Shown: piece after piece, positions 15,257 through 21,931 of the stretch
Layout: every line of letters begins with the position of its first letter
Position numbering within the stretch: the first letter of the stretch is position 1
From: Zhengella sp041738295
Lineage (GTDB): Bacteria; Pseudomonadota; Alphaproteobacteria; Rhizobiales; Rhizobiaceae
Assembly: GCA_041738295.1 (NCBI GenBank)
Contig: JBGSQC010000085.1
Coordinates: forward strand, 1-21,931
Reading direction: 5' to 3'
Length of the DNA: 21,931 nucleotides
Notes under the pieces: model-generated
Told to the model about the DNA's origin: nothing
Seen by the model: only the letters and a program-made list of their open reading frames with translations
Database searches by the model: none
Position numbers and translations under genes: made by a program

Positions 15257-16102
15257 TCATTCCACTGACGAAGCAGTGCGCGCCAGCATCACCTGCTCCC
15301 TTATGAACGCGGCGATGAAGATCGCGCTCATCACCAGCACGATGGTGGGTGCCGGCGCGCTGTCGATGAAGAAGCTCAGATAAATGCCGGTGAGCGAGGC
15401 TGTGACCGCGACGATTGTGGCGGTGATGAGCATGGCGCCGAAGGTTCGCACCAGCAGGAAAGCGATGGAACCCGGAGCCACCAGCATGGCGATGGCAAGG
15501 ATGATGCCGACCGCCTTCAGAGCCGCGACGATGGTGAGCGCGAGGATGGCGAGCAGCCCGTAATGCAGCAGGCGAACCGGCAGGCCGATGGCGCGCGCGT
15601 GCTGGGCATCGAAGGCGGAAAGTGCGAGATCCTTGCGGCGCGACACCATGAAGGCGGTGGCGAGTGCGGCAATCGCGCCGCTTTCTGCGATGTCGGCGAG
15701 GCTGACTCCCAGCATGTCGCCGAAGAGGATATGGTCGAGATGCACGTCGGTCTCGATCGAGACATAGAGCACGATGCCAAGCCCGAACATGCCGGAAAAG
15801 ACCACGCCCATGACTGTGTCTTCCTTCACCCGGCTGTTTTCCTTCAGATAACCGGTGGCGAGCGCGCAAATCATGCCGGCGGCAAACGCCCCGATGGCGA
15901 GCGGGATCGACAGCACATAGGCGAGCACGATGCCCGGCAGCAGCGCATGCGAGATGGCGTCGCCCATCAGAGACCAGCCCTTCAGCACCAGCAGGCAGGA
16001 GAGCAGCGCCATCGGCACCGCCACCAGCGTGGTGATGAGGAAGGCATTGCGCATGAAGGGAAAGCCGAAGGGGGCCAGCGGATCGGCAAAAAGCTCCATC
16101 AT
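15257..16102 (-). CDS. sitD: Manganese/iron ABC transporter permease, SitD/MntB type (second permease)
   Basis: The 281-residue inner-membrane protein of the ABC-3 permease family (metal ion type) has about eight membrane segments, the conserved KGWSLMGDAISHALLPGIVLAY stretch at about 41-62 and a C-terminal KAVGIILAIAMLVAPGSIAFLL segment. Together with SitC it forms the channel for Mn2+ (and possibly Fe2+). The open frame runs upstream far into sitC, but ATG 16102 overlaps the sitC stop as ATGA and gives the family-size protein. It is the last gene of the sit operon and ends 16 bp from the ribB stop without a visible terminator. Confidence 0.92.
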   Translation of the reverse strand: MMELFADPLAPFGFPFMRNAFLITTLVAVPMALLSCLLVLKGWSLMGDAISHALLPGIVLAYVLSIPLAIGAFAAGMICALATGYLKENSRVKEDTVMGVVFSGMFGLGIVLYVSIETDVHLDHILFGDMLGVSLADIAESGAIAALATAFMVSRRKDLALSAFDAQHARAIGLPVRLLHYGLLAILALTIVAALKAVGIILAIAMLVAPGSIAFLLVRTFGAMLITATIVAVTASLTGIYLSFFIDSAPAPTIVLVMSAIFIAAFIREQVMLARTASSVE

Positions 16103-16962
16103 CCCTGCGTTGCCTCCAACGCGGCCCTTGCCCGAGCGCGCGCGGCCAGCAGGCCATGTTTCGGGGCAAAGACAAAGGCGGTGAGGAAGAGCAGCGTCTG
16201 CGTGACGACGATGATGCCGCCGGTCGCGCCGTTCAGGAAATAGCTCGCATAGGCCCCGAAGAAAGAGCAGAGCGCGCCGATGGCAACCGACAGGGCGATG
16301 AGGCGCGGGAAGCGGTCGGTCAGCAGATAGGCGGTGGCGCCCGGCGTCACCACCATGGCAACGACGAGGAAGGCACCGACGGTTTGCAGGGCGGCGACCG
16401 TCGAGGCAGCCAGCAGCGCAAAGAACAGCACTTTCAGCCGGTCCGGATGCAGGCCGATCGCGCGGGCATGGTTCTCGTCGAAGAAGGCGGCCATCAGGTC
16501 GCGCCACTTGGCGGTGAGGATGGAGAGCGTGACAAAGCCGATGATGGCGAGTTGCAGCGTATCACCCGGCGAAATGGCCAGCACATTGCCCATGATGATG
16601 GTCTGGATGTTCACGGAAGTCGGCGACAGCGACACCATGAACAGGCCAAGCCCGAAGAAGGAGGTGAAGATCAGGCCGATGATGGCATCTTCCTTCAGGC
16701 GGGTGCGCCGGTTGAGGAAGAGCATGGCGGCCGCCGCCAGCCCGCCGGACAGGAAGGCACCGAGTGCGAAGGGCAGCCCCAGCATGTAGGCACCCGCCAC
16801 GCCCGGAACGATGGCATGGCTCAGCGCATCGCCGATCAGCGACCAGCCCTTGAGCATGAGATAGGCTGACAGGAAGGCGCAGACCGCCCCGGTGAGCGCC
16901 GAAACCCACATGGCGTTGACCATGTATCCGTAGGAAAAAGGTTCAAGCAGGGTCGCCATCAT
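16099..16962 (-). CDS. sitC: Manganese/iron ABC transporter permease, SitC type (first permease)
   Basis: The 287-residue ABC-3 family permease has about eight membrane segments and the same two signature stretches as its neighbour: KGWSLIGDALSHAIVPGVAGAY (about 39-60) and QTVGAFLVVAMVVTPGATAYLL. The two permeases are clearly paralogues, which is the SitC/SitD pattern and not the single-permease ZnuB pattern; this supports Mn/Fe over Zn as the substrate. Start (ATG at 16962) overlaps the end of sitB and its stop overlaps the start of sitD, both as ATGA, so translation of the operon is tightly coupled. A basic, Ala-rich C-terminal tail extends past the last membrane segment. Confidence 0.93.
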   Translation of the reverse strand: MMATLLEPFSYGYMVNAMWVSALTGAVCAFLSAYLMLKGWSLIGDALSHAIVPGVAGAYMLGLPFALGAFLSGGLAAAAMLFLNRRTRLKEDAIIGLIFTSFFGLGLFMVSLSPTSVNIQTIIMGNVLAISPGDTLQLAIIGFVTLSILTAKWRDLMAAFFDENHARAIGLHPDRLKVLFFALLAASTVAALQTVGAFLVVAMVVTPGATAYLLTDRFPRLIALSVAIGALCSFFGAYASYFLNGATGGIIVVTQTLLFLTAFVFAPKHGLLAARARARAALEATQG

Positions 16963-17864
16963 GGCTCCGGCTTTGCTGGCGGCGGAGCGTCAGGATGGGG
17001 AGTGAGCGGCGTGCCGGTGCGGGTGCGGCCCTCATTGCCGTAGAGCACGAAGGGCCGTTCGTCATCGGTGATGACAGTCACCTCGCGGCCATCGGCATCA
17101 TCATGCAGGTCAGAGGCCCCCAGCGTGAAATGGCGCAGCACACCGCCGAAGGTTTCCTGCAGATTGTCCGGGGTGAAGACGTCCGCCGTCGGGCCTTCCG
17201 CCAGCACGGTGCCGCGCACAAGGATGGTTCGGTCGCAGAATTCCGGGACGGAGCCGAGGTCATGGGTGGAGACGAGGATCACCCGGCCTTCGTCGCGCAA
17301 TTCCTCCAGCAGCGTGATGATGCGCGCCTCGGTCTTCACGTCGACGCCGGTAAAGGGTTCGTCCAGCAGGATGACGCGGCCTTCCTGGGCGAGCGCCCGG
17401 GCCAAAAAGACGCGCTTCTTCTGCCCGCCGGAGAGTTCGCCGATCTGGCGCTTGCGAAAATCGGAGAGGCCGGTGCGGGCGAGCGCCTCGTCCACCATGG
17501 CGCGGTCATGGGCCGAAGCGCGGCGCAGGAAACCCATGTGGCCGTAGCGGCCCATGGTCACCACATCCTCGACAAGGACGGGGAAGTTCCAGTCCACTTC
17601 TTCGGCCTGCGGCACATAGGCAACGAGATTATCCTTCAAAGCTTCGGCTGCCGGGCGCCCGAAAATGGTGACCGAGCCGCGCGCCAGCGGCACGAAGCCC
17701 ATGATCGCCTTGAAGAGCGTGGATTTGCCTGCGCCGTTGCCGCCGACGAGCGCCGTGATGGAGCCGGCCGGCACGGTGCAACTGGCATCTGACAGCGCGG
17801 TCAGGCCGGTGCGATAGGTGACGGTGACGTTGCGGACAACAAGGCCGTCTGGCAGTTGGCTCAC
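16959..17864 (-). CDS. sitB: Manganese/iron ABC transporter ATP-binding protein SitB
   Basis: The 301-residue ATPase has Walker A GGNGAGKST at 41-49, Q-loop Gln86, the metal-transporter-typical EEVDWNFPV at 88-96, signature LSGGQKKR at 144-151, Walker B VILLDEP at 164-170 and switch His201. It powers metal import through SitC/SitD. The last 40 or so residues after the ATPase fold form an acidic then proline-rich tail (ending PPPAKPEP) that makes it longer than most homologues. Its start overlaps the sitA stop by four bases (ATGA), and its end overlaps the sitC start the same way. Confidence 0.94.
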   Translation of the reverse strand: MSQLPDGLVVRNVTVTYRTGLTALSDASCTVPAGSITALVGGNGAGKSTLFKAIMGFVPLARGSVTIFGRPAAEALKDNLVAYVPQAEEVDWNFPVLVEDVVTMGRYGHMGFLRRASAHDRAMVDEALARTGLSDFRKRQIGELSGGQKKRVFLARALAQEGRVILLDEPFTGVDVKTEARIITLLEELRDEGRVILVSTHDLGSVPEFCDRTILVRGTVLAEGPTADVFTPDNLQETFGGVLRHFTLGASDLHDDADGREVTVITDDERPFVLYGNEGRTRTGTPLTPHPDAPPPAKPEP

Positions 17865-18763
17865 GGGTTCAGCCCCTTGGCGATGGTTTCCAGCGTGACC
17901 CGCAGCATATCGAGATAGGTCGGCACCGGGCCGTCCTTGTCAGACAGCGAATCGACATAGAGCACGCCGCCATAGCGGGCGCCGGTCTCGCGCGCCACCT
18001 GCTCGGCAGGCGCCGAGGGCACGGTGCTTTCGGAGAAAATGGCCGGGATCTGCTTTTCGCGCATGGTGTCAATGACTTCGCGCACCTGCTGCGGGGTTCC
18101 CTGCTGATCGGAATTGATCGGCCAGAGGTAGAGCTCGTTCAGGCCGAAATCGCGCGCCAGATAGGAGAACGCGCCTTCGGAGGTGGCAAGCCAGCGCTTG
18201 TCTTCCGGAACAGCGGCGATGAGCGTGCGCAGCGGTGCGGCGGCAGCGGTGATCTTGTCCTTGTAGGCAGCAGCATTGGCGGCATAGGTCGCGGCGCTGG
18301 CCGGGTCGTGCGCGGACAAGGCCTTGGCGATGTTGTCGACGTAGATCATCGCATCGGTGGGTGACATCCAGGCATGCGGGTTGGGCTTGCCGGAATAAGG
18401 GCCTTTGCCGATGCCGATCGGGGCGATGCCGTCGCTCACCGTCACGGACGGCACATCGGAAAGGTTCTGCAGGAAACGCTCGAACCACAGTTCGAGATTG
18501 AGGCCGTTCCACAGGATCAGTTTGGCATCCTGCGCGCGGACAATGTCCCGCGGGGTGGGCTGGTAGTTGTGGATCTCGGCGCCGGGCTTGGTGATCGAAA
18601 CCACATCGGCGGCATCGCCTGCCACATTGGCCGCCATGTCAGCGAGAATGGTGAATGTGGTGACGACCTTCAGCCGTTCGGCTGCGTGCGCGCCGGCGAG
18701 GTTTGCCATGAGCAGGGCGGATGCGAGAAGGGCGGTGAAGAAAAACTTGGCGCGATCTTTCAT
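17861..18763 (-). CDS. sitA: Manganese/iron-binding periplasmic protein SitA
   Basis: The 300-residue product has a Sec signal peptide (KDRAK, hydrophobic core about 7-24, cleavage after AHA near 27) and belongs to the cluster A-I metal-binding proteins. The four expected ligands are visible: His65 (AEIHNYQPT), His130 (NPHAWMSP), Glu245 (FSES) and Asp271 (YVDSLSD). The long His-rich loop typical of zinc-specific ZnuA is absent, which favours Mn2+/Fe2+. I chose ATG 18763; an upstream in-frame start at 18799 would overlap the promoter and spoil the signal peptide. It heads the sitABCD operon and is divergent from mur, with a Mur/Fur-like box at 18804-18822. Confidence 0.93.
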   Translation of the reverse strand: MKDRAKFFFTALLASALLMANLAGAHAAERLKVVTTFTILADMAANVAGDAADVVSITKPGAEIHNYQPTPRDIVRAQDAKLILWNGLNLELWFERFLQNLSDVPSVTVSDGIAPIGIGKGPYSGKPNPHAWMSPTDAMIYVDNIAKALSAHDPASAATYAANAAAYKDKITAAAAPLRTLIAAVPEDKRWLATSEGAFSYLARDFGLNELYLWPINSDQQGTPQQVREVIDTMREKQIPAIFSESTVPSAPAEQVARETGARYGGVLYVDSLSDKDGPVPTYLDMLRVTLETIAKGLNP

Positions 18764-18803
18764 GGGCCCCAGAGTTAGAAAGATTCCAGACACTGTCAAG
18801 CTA

Positions 18804-18822
18804 TTTGCGAATGATTTGCAAA
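18804..18822 (-). promoter_or_regulatory. Mur/Fur-type box upstream of sitA
   Basis: TTTGC at 18804-18808 and GCAAA at 18818-18822 flank nine bases; the full 19-bp site is palindromic except for one mismatched pair and the centre. The TTGCAAAT-like half-sites resemble the manganese-responsive Mur sites described for rhizobial sit promoters. It lies 41 bp before the sitA start and directly next to a minus-strand TTGACA (18799-18794) that may be the -35 element, with TAACTC at 18777-18772 as a weak -10. Repression by the adjacent Fur-family protein when Mn is sufficient is the natural inference. Confidence 0.7.
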
Positions 18823-18840
18823 AAGGCGATATCCAGCAGG

Positions 18841-18889
18841 CCAGTTGACACGCCAGTTGCGAAAATGCTTGCCGTTGCGTCTCAACTGG
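18841..18889. repeat. Three copies of CCAGTTG, two direct and one inverted, before mur
   Basis: CCAGTTG occurs at 18841-18847 and 18853-18859 (12 bp apart, about one helical turn) and inverted as CAACTGG at 18883-18889. The outer pair extends to 8-bp arms, CCAGTTGA with TCAACTGG. The array fills most of the gap between the Mur box and the mur start codon. It may be a second regulator's binding site or a hairpin in the mur leader; function unknown. Confidence 0.45.
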
Positions 18890-18902
18890 CTAGGGTGAAG
18901 CC

Positions 18903-19343
18903 ATGAGCGACAAGACCGGACCCATGGAAAGCCTGTTGCGGGATGCCGGCGTGCGCATCACCCGCCAGCGCAAGATCATTCTCAAGATCCTGGCTGATCA
19001 TGACGACCACCCCGATGCGCAGGCGATCTTCCGGCGTGCCGTGTTGACCGACAAGACAATCTCGCTTTCCACAGTCTACCGCACGATGAGCCTGCTGGAA
19101 GAGCGTGGTGCGATCCAGCGTCATTCGTTCCAAGGCGGGCGGGCACGCTACGAGCATGCGCCGGGCGATCACCATGACCATTTGATCGATGTGGAAACCG
19201 GTCAGGTGATCGAGTTCATCTCCGAGCGCATCGAAGCCCTGCAGGAAGAGGTGGCGCGCCGCCTCGGCTACGAGATCGTCGACCACCGGCTGGAAATCTA
19301 CGGGCGGCGCATCCGCAAGCCGGGCGAAAAACAGCAGCCCTGA
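18903..19343 (+). CDS. mur: Fur-family metalloregulator, Mur type (manganese uptake regulator)
   Basis: The 146-residue protein has the Fur layout: an N-terminal winged helix (about 1-83, with DKTISLSTVYRTMSLLEERG as recognition region) and a C-terminal dimer domain with the metal-binding stretch GDHHDHLIDVETGQVIEF at 88-105 and DHRLEIYGR at 127-135. It contains no cysteine at all, so the structural CxxC zinc site of enterobacterial Fur and of Zur is missing, as in rhizobial Mur. In rhizobia this protein represses sitABCD when manganese is sufficient. Divergence from sitA with a matching box between the two fits that role. Start ATG 18903 follows AGGGTGAAG. The gene symbol fur is also used for this protein in rhizobia. 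Confidence 0.88.
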   Translation: MSDKTGPMESLLRDAGVRITRQRKIILKILADHDDHPDAQAIFRRAVLTDKTISLSTVYRTMSLLEERGAIQRHSFQGGRARYEHAPGDHHDHLIDVETGQVIEFISERIEALQEEVARRLGYEIVDHRLEIYGRRIRKPGEKQQP

Positions 19344-19371
19344 TCCGTACTCCCCTTGCAAATCCCCAACG

Positions 19372-19400
19372 CATGAATACATTCATGACCATAAATGTAT
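19372..19400. promoter_or_regulatory. Nested inverted repeats in the trxC upstream region
   Basis: Two dyads overlap: CATGAAT-AC-ATTCATG at 19372-19387, and ATACATT at 19377-19383 with AATGTAT at 19394-19400 (10-bp gap). They occupy an AT-rich island within otherwise GC-rich DNA and end 15 bp before the trxC start. This looks like an operator that could be bound in two registers, or two mutually exclusive hairpins in the mRNA leader. The binding protein is unknown. Confidence 0.5.
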
Positions 19401-19415
19401 TGAGAGGACCCTGCC

Positions 19416-19853
19416 ATGAGCGGACCCACCCATTTTGTCTGCGCCGAATGCGGCCAGCGCAACCGCGCGCCCGAGGGCAAGCCGCTGGAGGCCGCCCGTT
19501 GCGGCGCGTGCAAGACGGCGCTGTTTGACGATCATCCGGTGGATGTCGACCAGGCGCGCTTCAAGCGCATTGCCGGTGGCGATGATCTTCCTGTGCTGGT
19601 TGATGTCTGGGCCCCGTGGTGCGGACCGTGCCGGTCCATGGCTCCGGCCTTTGCGCAGGCTGCCGACCAGTTGCAGGGCGATGTGCGGCTCATCAAGGTG
19701 AATGCCGACGAGGCACCCGAGGTGATGCAGGCTTTCGGCATCCAGGGCATACCGACCATGCTTCTGCTGAAAGGCGGCAAGCTGGTCAACCGGGTATCAG
19801 GCGCCATGCAGGCCAGCCAGATTGTCGGCTGGACGAAGCAGAGCCTCGGCTAG
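19416..19853 (+). CDS. trxC: Thioredoxin 2 (zinc-ribbon thioredoxin TrxC)
   Basis: The 145-residue protein has an N-terminal zinc ribbon (Cys9-x2-Cys12 and Cys29-x2-Cys32) followed by a thioredoxin domain with active site Trp68-Cys-Gly-Pro-Cys72 and the cis-proline loop GIPT near Pro113. This two-part form is TrxC, a cytosolic disulfide reductase that is often induced by oxidative stress; the zinc part tunes its redox potential. The ATG at 19416 follows GAGAGGA. It lies 72 bp after mur on the same strand, but nested inverted repeats in the gap suggest its own control. The next gene, a tRNA, is convergent. Confidence 0.95.
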   Translation: MSGPTHFVCAECGQRNRAPEGKPLEAARCGACKTALFDDHPVDVDQARFKRIAGGDDLPVLVDVWAPWCGPCRSMAPAFAQAADQLQGDVRLIKVNADEAPEVMQAFGIQGIPTMLLLKGGKLVNRVSGAMQASQIVGWTKQSLG

Positions 19854-19875
19854 GCAGTGCAGATAGCGGGCCGCA

Positions 19876-19952
19876 TGGTGATCCCGACAGGATTCGAACC
19901 TGTGACCCCCAGATTTGGAATCTGGTGCTCTATCCTGCTGAGCTACGGGACC
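19876..19952 (-). tRNA. tRNA with CCA anticodon (tRNA-Trp by anticodon, arginine-type body)
   Basis: The 77-base minus-strand gene folds perfectly: acceptor GGTCCCG with CGGGATC, D stem GCTC/GAGC, anticodon stem CCAGA/TCTGG, T stem ACAGG/CCTGT with loop TTCGAAT, and encoded CCA. The seven-base anticodon loop TTCCAAA puts CCA at 19918-19916, which reads UGG (Trp). The rest does not look like a tryptophan tRNA: bacterial tRNA-Trp normally starts AGGGG and has discriminator G73, whereas this one starts GGTCC, has A73 and carries AGCAGGATA in the D loop, the A20-containing pattern of tRNA-Arg. From memory the body resembles alphaproteobacterial tRNA-Arg(CCT), from which it would differ in the anticodon at one base (T36 to A, plus-strand position 19916). 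That it is a tRNA gene is certain; the amino acid it carries is not. Confidence 0.9.
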
Positions 19953-19962
19953 ACGCGCCTGC

Positions 19963-19990
19963 TTGATAGCAAAAGCGGCGCGAAATTCAA
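19963..19990 (-). promoter_or_regulatory. Probable promoter of the minus-strand tRNA gene
   Basis: On the minus strand TTGAAT (19990-19985) and TATCAA (19968-19963) are 16 bases apart, and the -10 element ends 10 bases before the tRNA 5' end at 19952. The good promoter argues that the tRNA gene is expressed and is not a relic. Confidence 0.55.
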
Positions 19991-20026
19991 ACGCTAACGC
20001 TCATCGCCGAATGATTGGGCACCGTT

Positions 20027-21196
20027 TCACTGCGCGGGCGGCAGAAGCGTCTCGGCGAGCTTCACCCAGTAGGTGATGCCGTGGGGGATCACCTCGTCGT
20101 TGAAATTGTAGTTCGGGTGATGAAGCCCGGCGGTCTCGCCATTGCCGATGAACATGAAGGAACCGGGCCGCGCCTGCAGCATGTAGGAAAAATCCTCGCC
20201 GCCCAAAGTCGGGGGCACTGCCCCGTCCACATTGGCCACGCCTGCAATGGCTTGCGCCACCTCGATTGTCATCGCGGTTTCGGCTGCGTGGTTCACGGTG
20301 ACGGGATAATTGGCATCGTAATGGATTTCCGCCTTCGCGCCAAACGCGTCGGCCACGGACGTCGCAATCGCCTTCAGGCGGGCCTCGCCGAGTGCTGCCA
20401 GTTCCGGCTTCAGCGCGCGCACCGTGCCGGAGATCTTCGCCTCCTGCGGAATGACATTGTAGGCGTCGCCCGCATGGAAGCAGGTGACGGAGACGACGAT
20501 CGATTCCACCGGATCGGCATTGCGCGAGGCGATGGATTGCAGCGCCGAGACAATCTGGCACCCGGCCATCACCGGGTCGACCGTCTCGTGCGGATGGGCG
20601 GCATGGCCGCCAAGGCCGGTGACCATGATGTCGAATTCAGCGGTCGAGGCCATGATGGCACCGGGCCGCGTGGCAAAATGGCCGACAGGCAGGCCGGGCG
20701 CATTGTGAAGGCCGAAGACCTTTGTGATGGCAAAACTTTCCATCATGCCCTCGTCGACCATGACGCCGCCACCGCCGCCCTCTTCCTCCGCCGGCTGGAA
20801 GATGAGCGCGACAGTTCCGGCAAAATTGCGCGTCTCCGCCAGCAGCGCGGCTGCGCCCAGCAGCATGGCGGAATGGCCGTCATGGCCGCAGGCATGCATC
20901 TTTCCCTCGTGCGTCGAGGCGTAAGGCAGGCCGGTTGCTTCCGTGATGGGCAAGGCATCCATGTCTGCGCGCAGCCCGATCACCGGGCCGGGGCCGCGCG
21001 CGCCATGGATGAGCGCGACGATGCCGGTTCGTGCAATGCCGGTGTGGATGGCATCGCAGCCGATCTCCTTGAGGCGTGATTCGATGAAGGCCGCCGTGTC
21101 ATGCACGTCAAATCCGGTCTCTGGTATAGTATGCAGATGGCGGCGCCACTGGCTTACCCTTTCCTGCAATTCGGCGGCGCGGTTCAAGACGGGCAT
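20027..21196 (-). CDS. M20-family amidohydrolase (hippurate hydrolase/N-acyl-amino-acid deacylase type)
   Basis: The 389-residue protein belongs to peptidase family M20D. It shows GLRADMDALPI (74-84), the metal-site run HEGKMHACGHDGH (96-108, Cys103 and His105), QPAEEEGGGG (134-143, catalytic Glu and ligand Glu), a dimerisation region with GGHAAHPHETVDPV, and the C-terminal GGEDFSYM and GLHHPNYNF blocks. Such enzymes hydrolyse amide bonds of N-acyl amino acids, hippurate or related conjugates in the cytosol; the exact substrate cannot be read from sequence. ATG 21196 follows GGAAGGAAAAA; a start at 21232 is possible but lacks such a site. A weak TTGACG-17-ATCAAT pair at 21252-21224 may be its promoter. 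It is divergent from the dac-like gene. Confidence 0.92.
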   Translation of the reverse strand: MPVLNRAAELQERVSQWRRHLHTIPETGFDVHDTAAFIESRLKEIGCDAIHTGIARTGIVALIHGARGPGPVIGLRADMDALPITEATGLPYASTHEGKMHACGHDGHSAMLLGAAALLAETRNFAGTVALIFQPAEEEGGGGGVMVDEGMMESFAITKVFGLHNAPGLPVGHFATRPGAIMASTAEFDIMVTGLGGHAAHPHETVDPVMAGCQIVSALQSIASRNADPVESIVVSVTCFHAGDAYNVIPQEAKISGTVRALKPELAALGEARLKAIATSVADAFGAKAEIHYDANYPVTVNHAAETAMTIEVAQAIAGVANVDGAVPPTLGGEDFSYMLQARPGSFMFIGNGETAGLHHPNYNFNDEVIPHGITYWVKLAETLLPPAQ

Positions 21197-21348
21197 GGCT
21201 TTTTCCTTCCGGCAACAGCGCCGATTGATCACGAGGGATGGCAGCGCGTCAATCGATCGTGACCGGCGGCGGCTTTGATTTTGCGGCGCAAGATGCGATA
21301 GAGAGGATCACCCGGCACCCCTCCCGCCGGGCAAACAGACAAGAGACC

Positions 21349-21931
21349 ATGCGCCGCCCAATCATCACCCTTTTCCTTGCCGCTTCCATGGCCCTGCCGG
21401 TTTCCGCACTGGCGGCGCCCACAATCGTGGTCGATGTGAAAACCGGCGCGGTGCTCTCGCATTCGGAGGCCTTCCAGCGCTGGTATCCGGCCTCCATCAC
21501 CAAGCTGATGACCATCTATATGGCGTTCAAGGCGGTGCGCGAGGGCAAGCTGTCGATGAAGTCGCCGGTGGTGATCACCAAGGCGGCGGCCGCCGAGCCG
21601 CCCTCCAAGATGGGCTACAAAATCGGCACCGTGCTGACGCTCGACAATGCGCTGAAGATGCTGATGGTGAAATCCGCCAATGACATTGCAGTGGCTGTGG
21701 CCGGTGCGATTTCCGGCTCCGAGATGGAGTTCGTCCACCAGATGAACGAGGCGGCGCGCGCGCTTGGCATGACTGACACGCGCTTTGCCAATCCGCACGG
21801 CCTGCCCGACAAGGGCCAGTACACGACCGCCCGCGACCTGGCCCTGCTGGCGGTGGTGCTGCGCCGGCAATTCCCCGAATATGCCAATGTCTTCAACATC
21901 GAGGCGCTGAAGGCGGGCGAGGGCATCATCC
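21349..21931 (+). CDS. D-alanyl-D-alanine carboxypeptidase (DacA/PBP5 family), 3'-truncated by the window end
   Basis: The first 194 codons are present. They encode a Sec signal peptide (RR, hydrophobic core about 5-21, Ala-rich cleavage near 23) and the start of a low-molecular-weight penicillin-binding protein: the mature part begins PTIVVDVKTGAVLSHSEA, then catalytic Ser49-Ile-Thr-Lys52 (PASITKLMT) and Ser109-Ala-Asn111 (KSANDIAVAVAG), followed by NPHGLPD. The third motif, KTG, would lie beyond the window. The enzyme trims the terminal D-Ala from peptidoglycan stem peptides in the periplasm. The start at 21349 is preceded by AAGAG, and a CCCGGC/GCCGGG hairpin (21311-21331) sits in the leader. 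The frame stays open to the last base, so nothing suggests it is broken. Confidence 0.93.
   Translation, partial: MRRPIITLFLAASMALPVSALAAPTIVVDVKTGAVLSHSEAFQRWYPASITKLMTIYMAFKAVREGKLSMKSPVVITKAAAAEPPSKMGYKIGTVLTLDNALKMLMVKSANDIAVAVAGAISGSEMEFVHQMNEAARALGMTDTRFANPHGLPDKGQYTTARDLALLAVVLRRQFPEYANVFNIEALKAGEGII

Noticed and set aside
16103..16507. N-terminal extension of SitD inside sitC
   Set aside because: It is a shadow frame of sitC; the ATGA overlap at 16099-16102 gives the expected permease start.
20015..21079. Long plus-strand frame opposite the M20 amidohydrolase
   Set aside because: Antisense shadow of a GC-rich gene whose minus-strand product has all family motifs.

Overview
The window looks like the chromosome of an alphaproteobacterium of the order Rhizobiales, probably Rhizobiaceae or a close relative. 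Grounds: the pstSCAB-phoU-phoB order, a cysteine-free Mur-type Fur protein divergent from sitABCD, a RibB with a degenerate RibA-like tail, and high G+C, GCC/GGC-rich coding. No phage, IS, CRISPR or plasmid signature was seen.

Layout. (1) 1-3.2 kb: a small single-pass membrane protein, a tRNA-Glu(CTC) with a clear promoter, and a PAS/hybrid sensor kinase whose reading frame is cut by one in-frame TAA inside its first receiver domain. (2) 3.2-5.9 kb: a 556-bp gene-free stretch with a terminator hairpin and two perfect 16-bp palindromes, then a translationally coupled pair of SGNH-superfamily proteins (an unnamed one and a GSCFA-family one). (3) 5.8-12 kb: the phosphate locus. A Pho box precedes pstS, a strong hairpin separates pstS from pstC, and pstC-pstA-pstB-phoU-phoB follow tightly packed. 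No phoR is present here. (4) 12-15.2 kb: an HpaR-type MarR regulator divergent from hpaF, an AbrB-family permease, and ribB. (5) 15.2-19.4 kb: sitDCBA on the minus strand, all overlapping by ATGA, divergent from mur with a Mur/Fur-like box in between. (6) 19.4-21.9 kb: trxC behind nested inverted repeats, a minus-strand tRNA, an M20 amidohydrolase, and the 5' part of a D-Ala-D-Ala carboxypeptidase running off the window end.

How the genes work together. The Pst transporter with PhoU and PhoB is a complete uptake and response module except for the kinase PhoR. SitABCD and Mur form a manganese import and control unit. HpaR and HpaF are a regulator and enzyme of homoprotocatechuate (4-hydroxyphenylacetate) breakdown, but the rest of that pathway is not in the window.

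The most surprising observations are two possible point changes: the nonsense codon in the hybrid kinase, and a tRNA with an arginine-type body (A73, GGATA D-loop) that carries a CCA (tryptophan) anticodon. Both could be real mutations or sequence errors and both are cheap to test. The SGNH/GSCFA pair is the best candidate for an uncharacterised functional unit. No clearly novel multi-gene system (defence, mobile or biosynthetic) was found.
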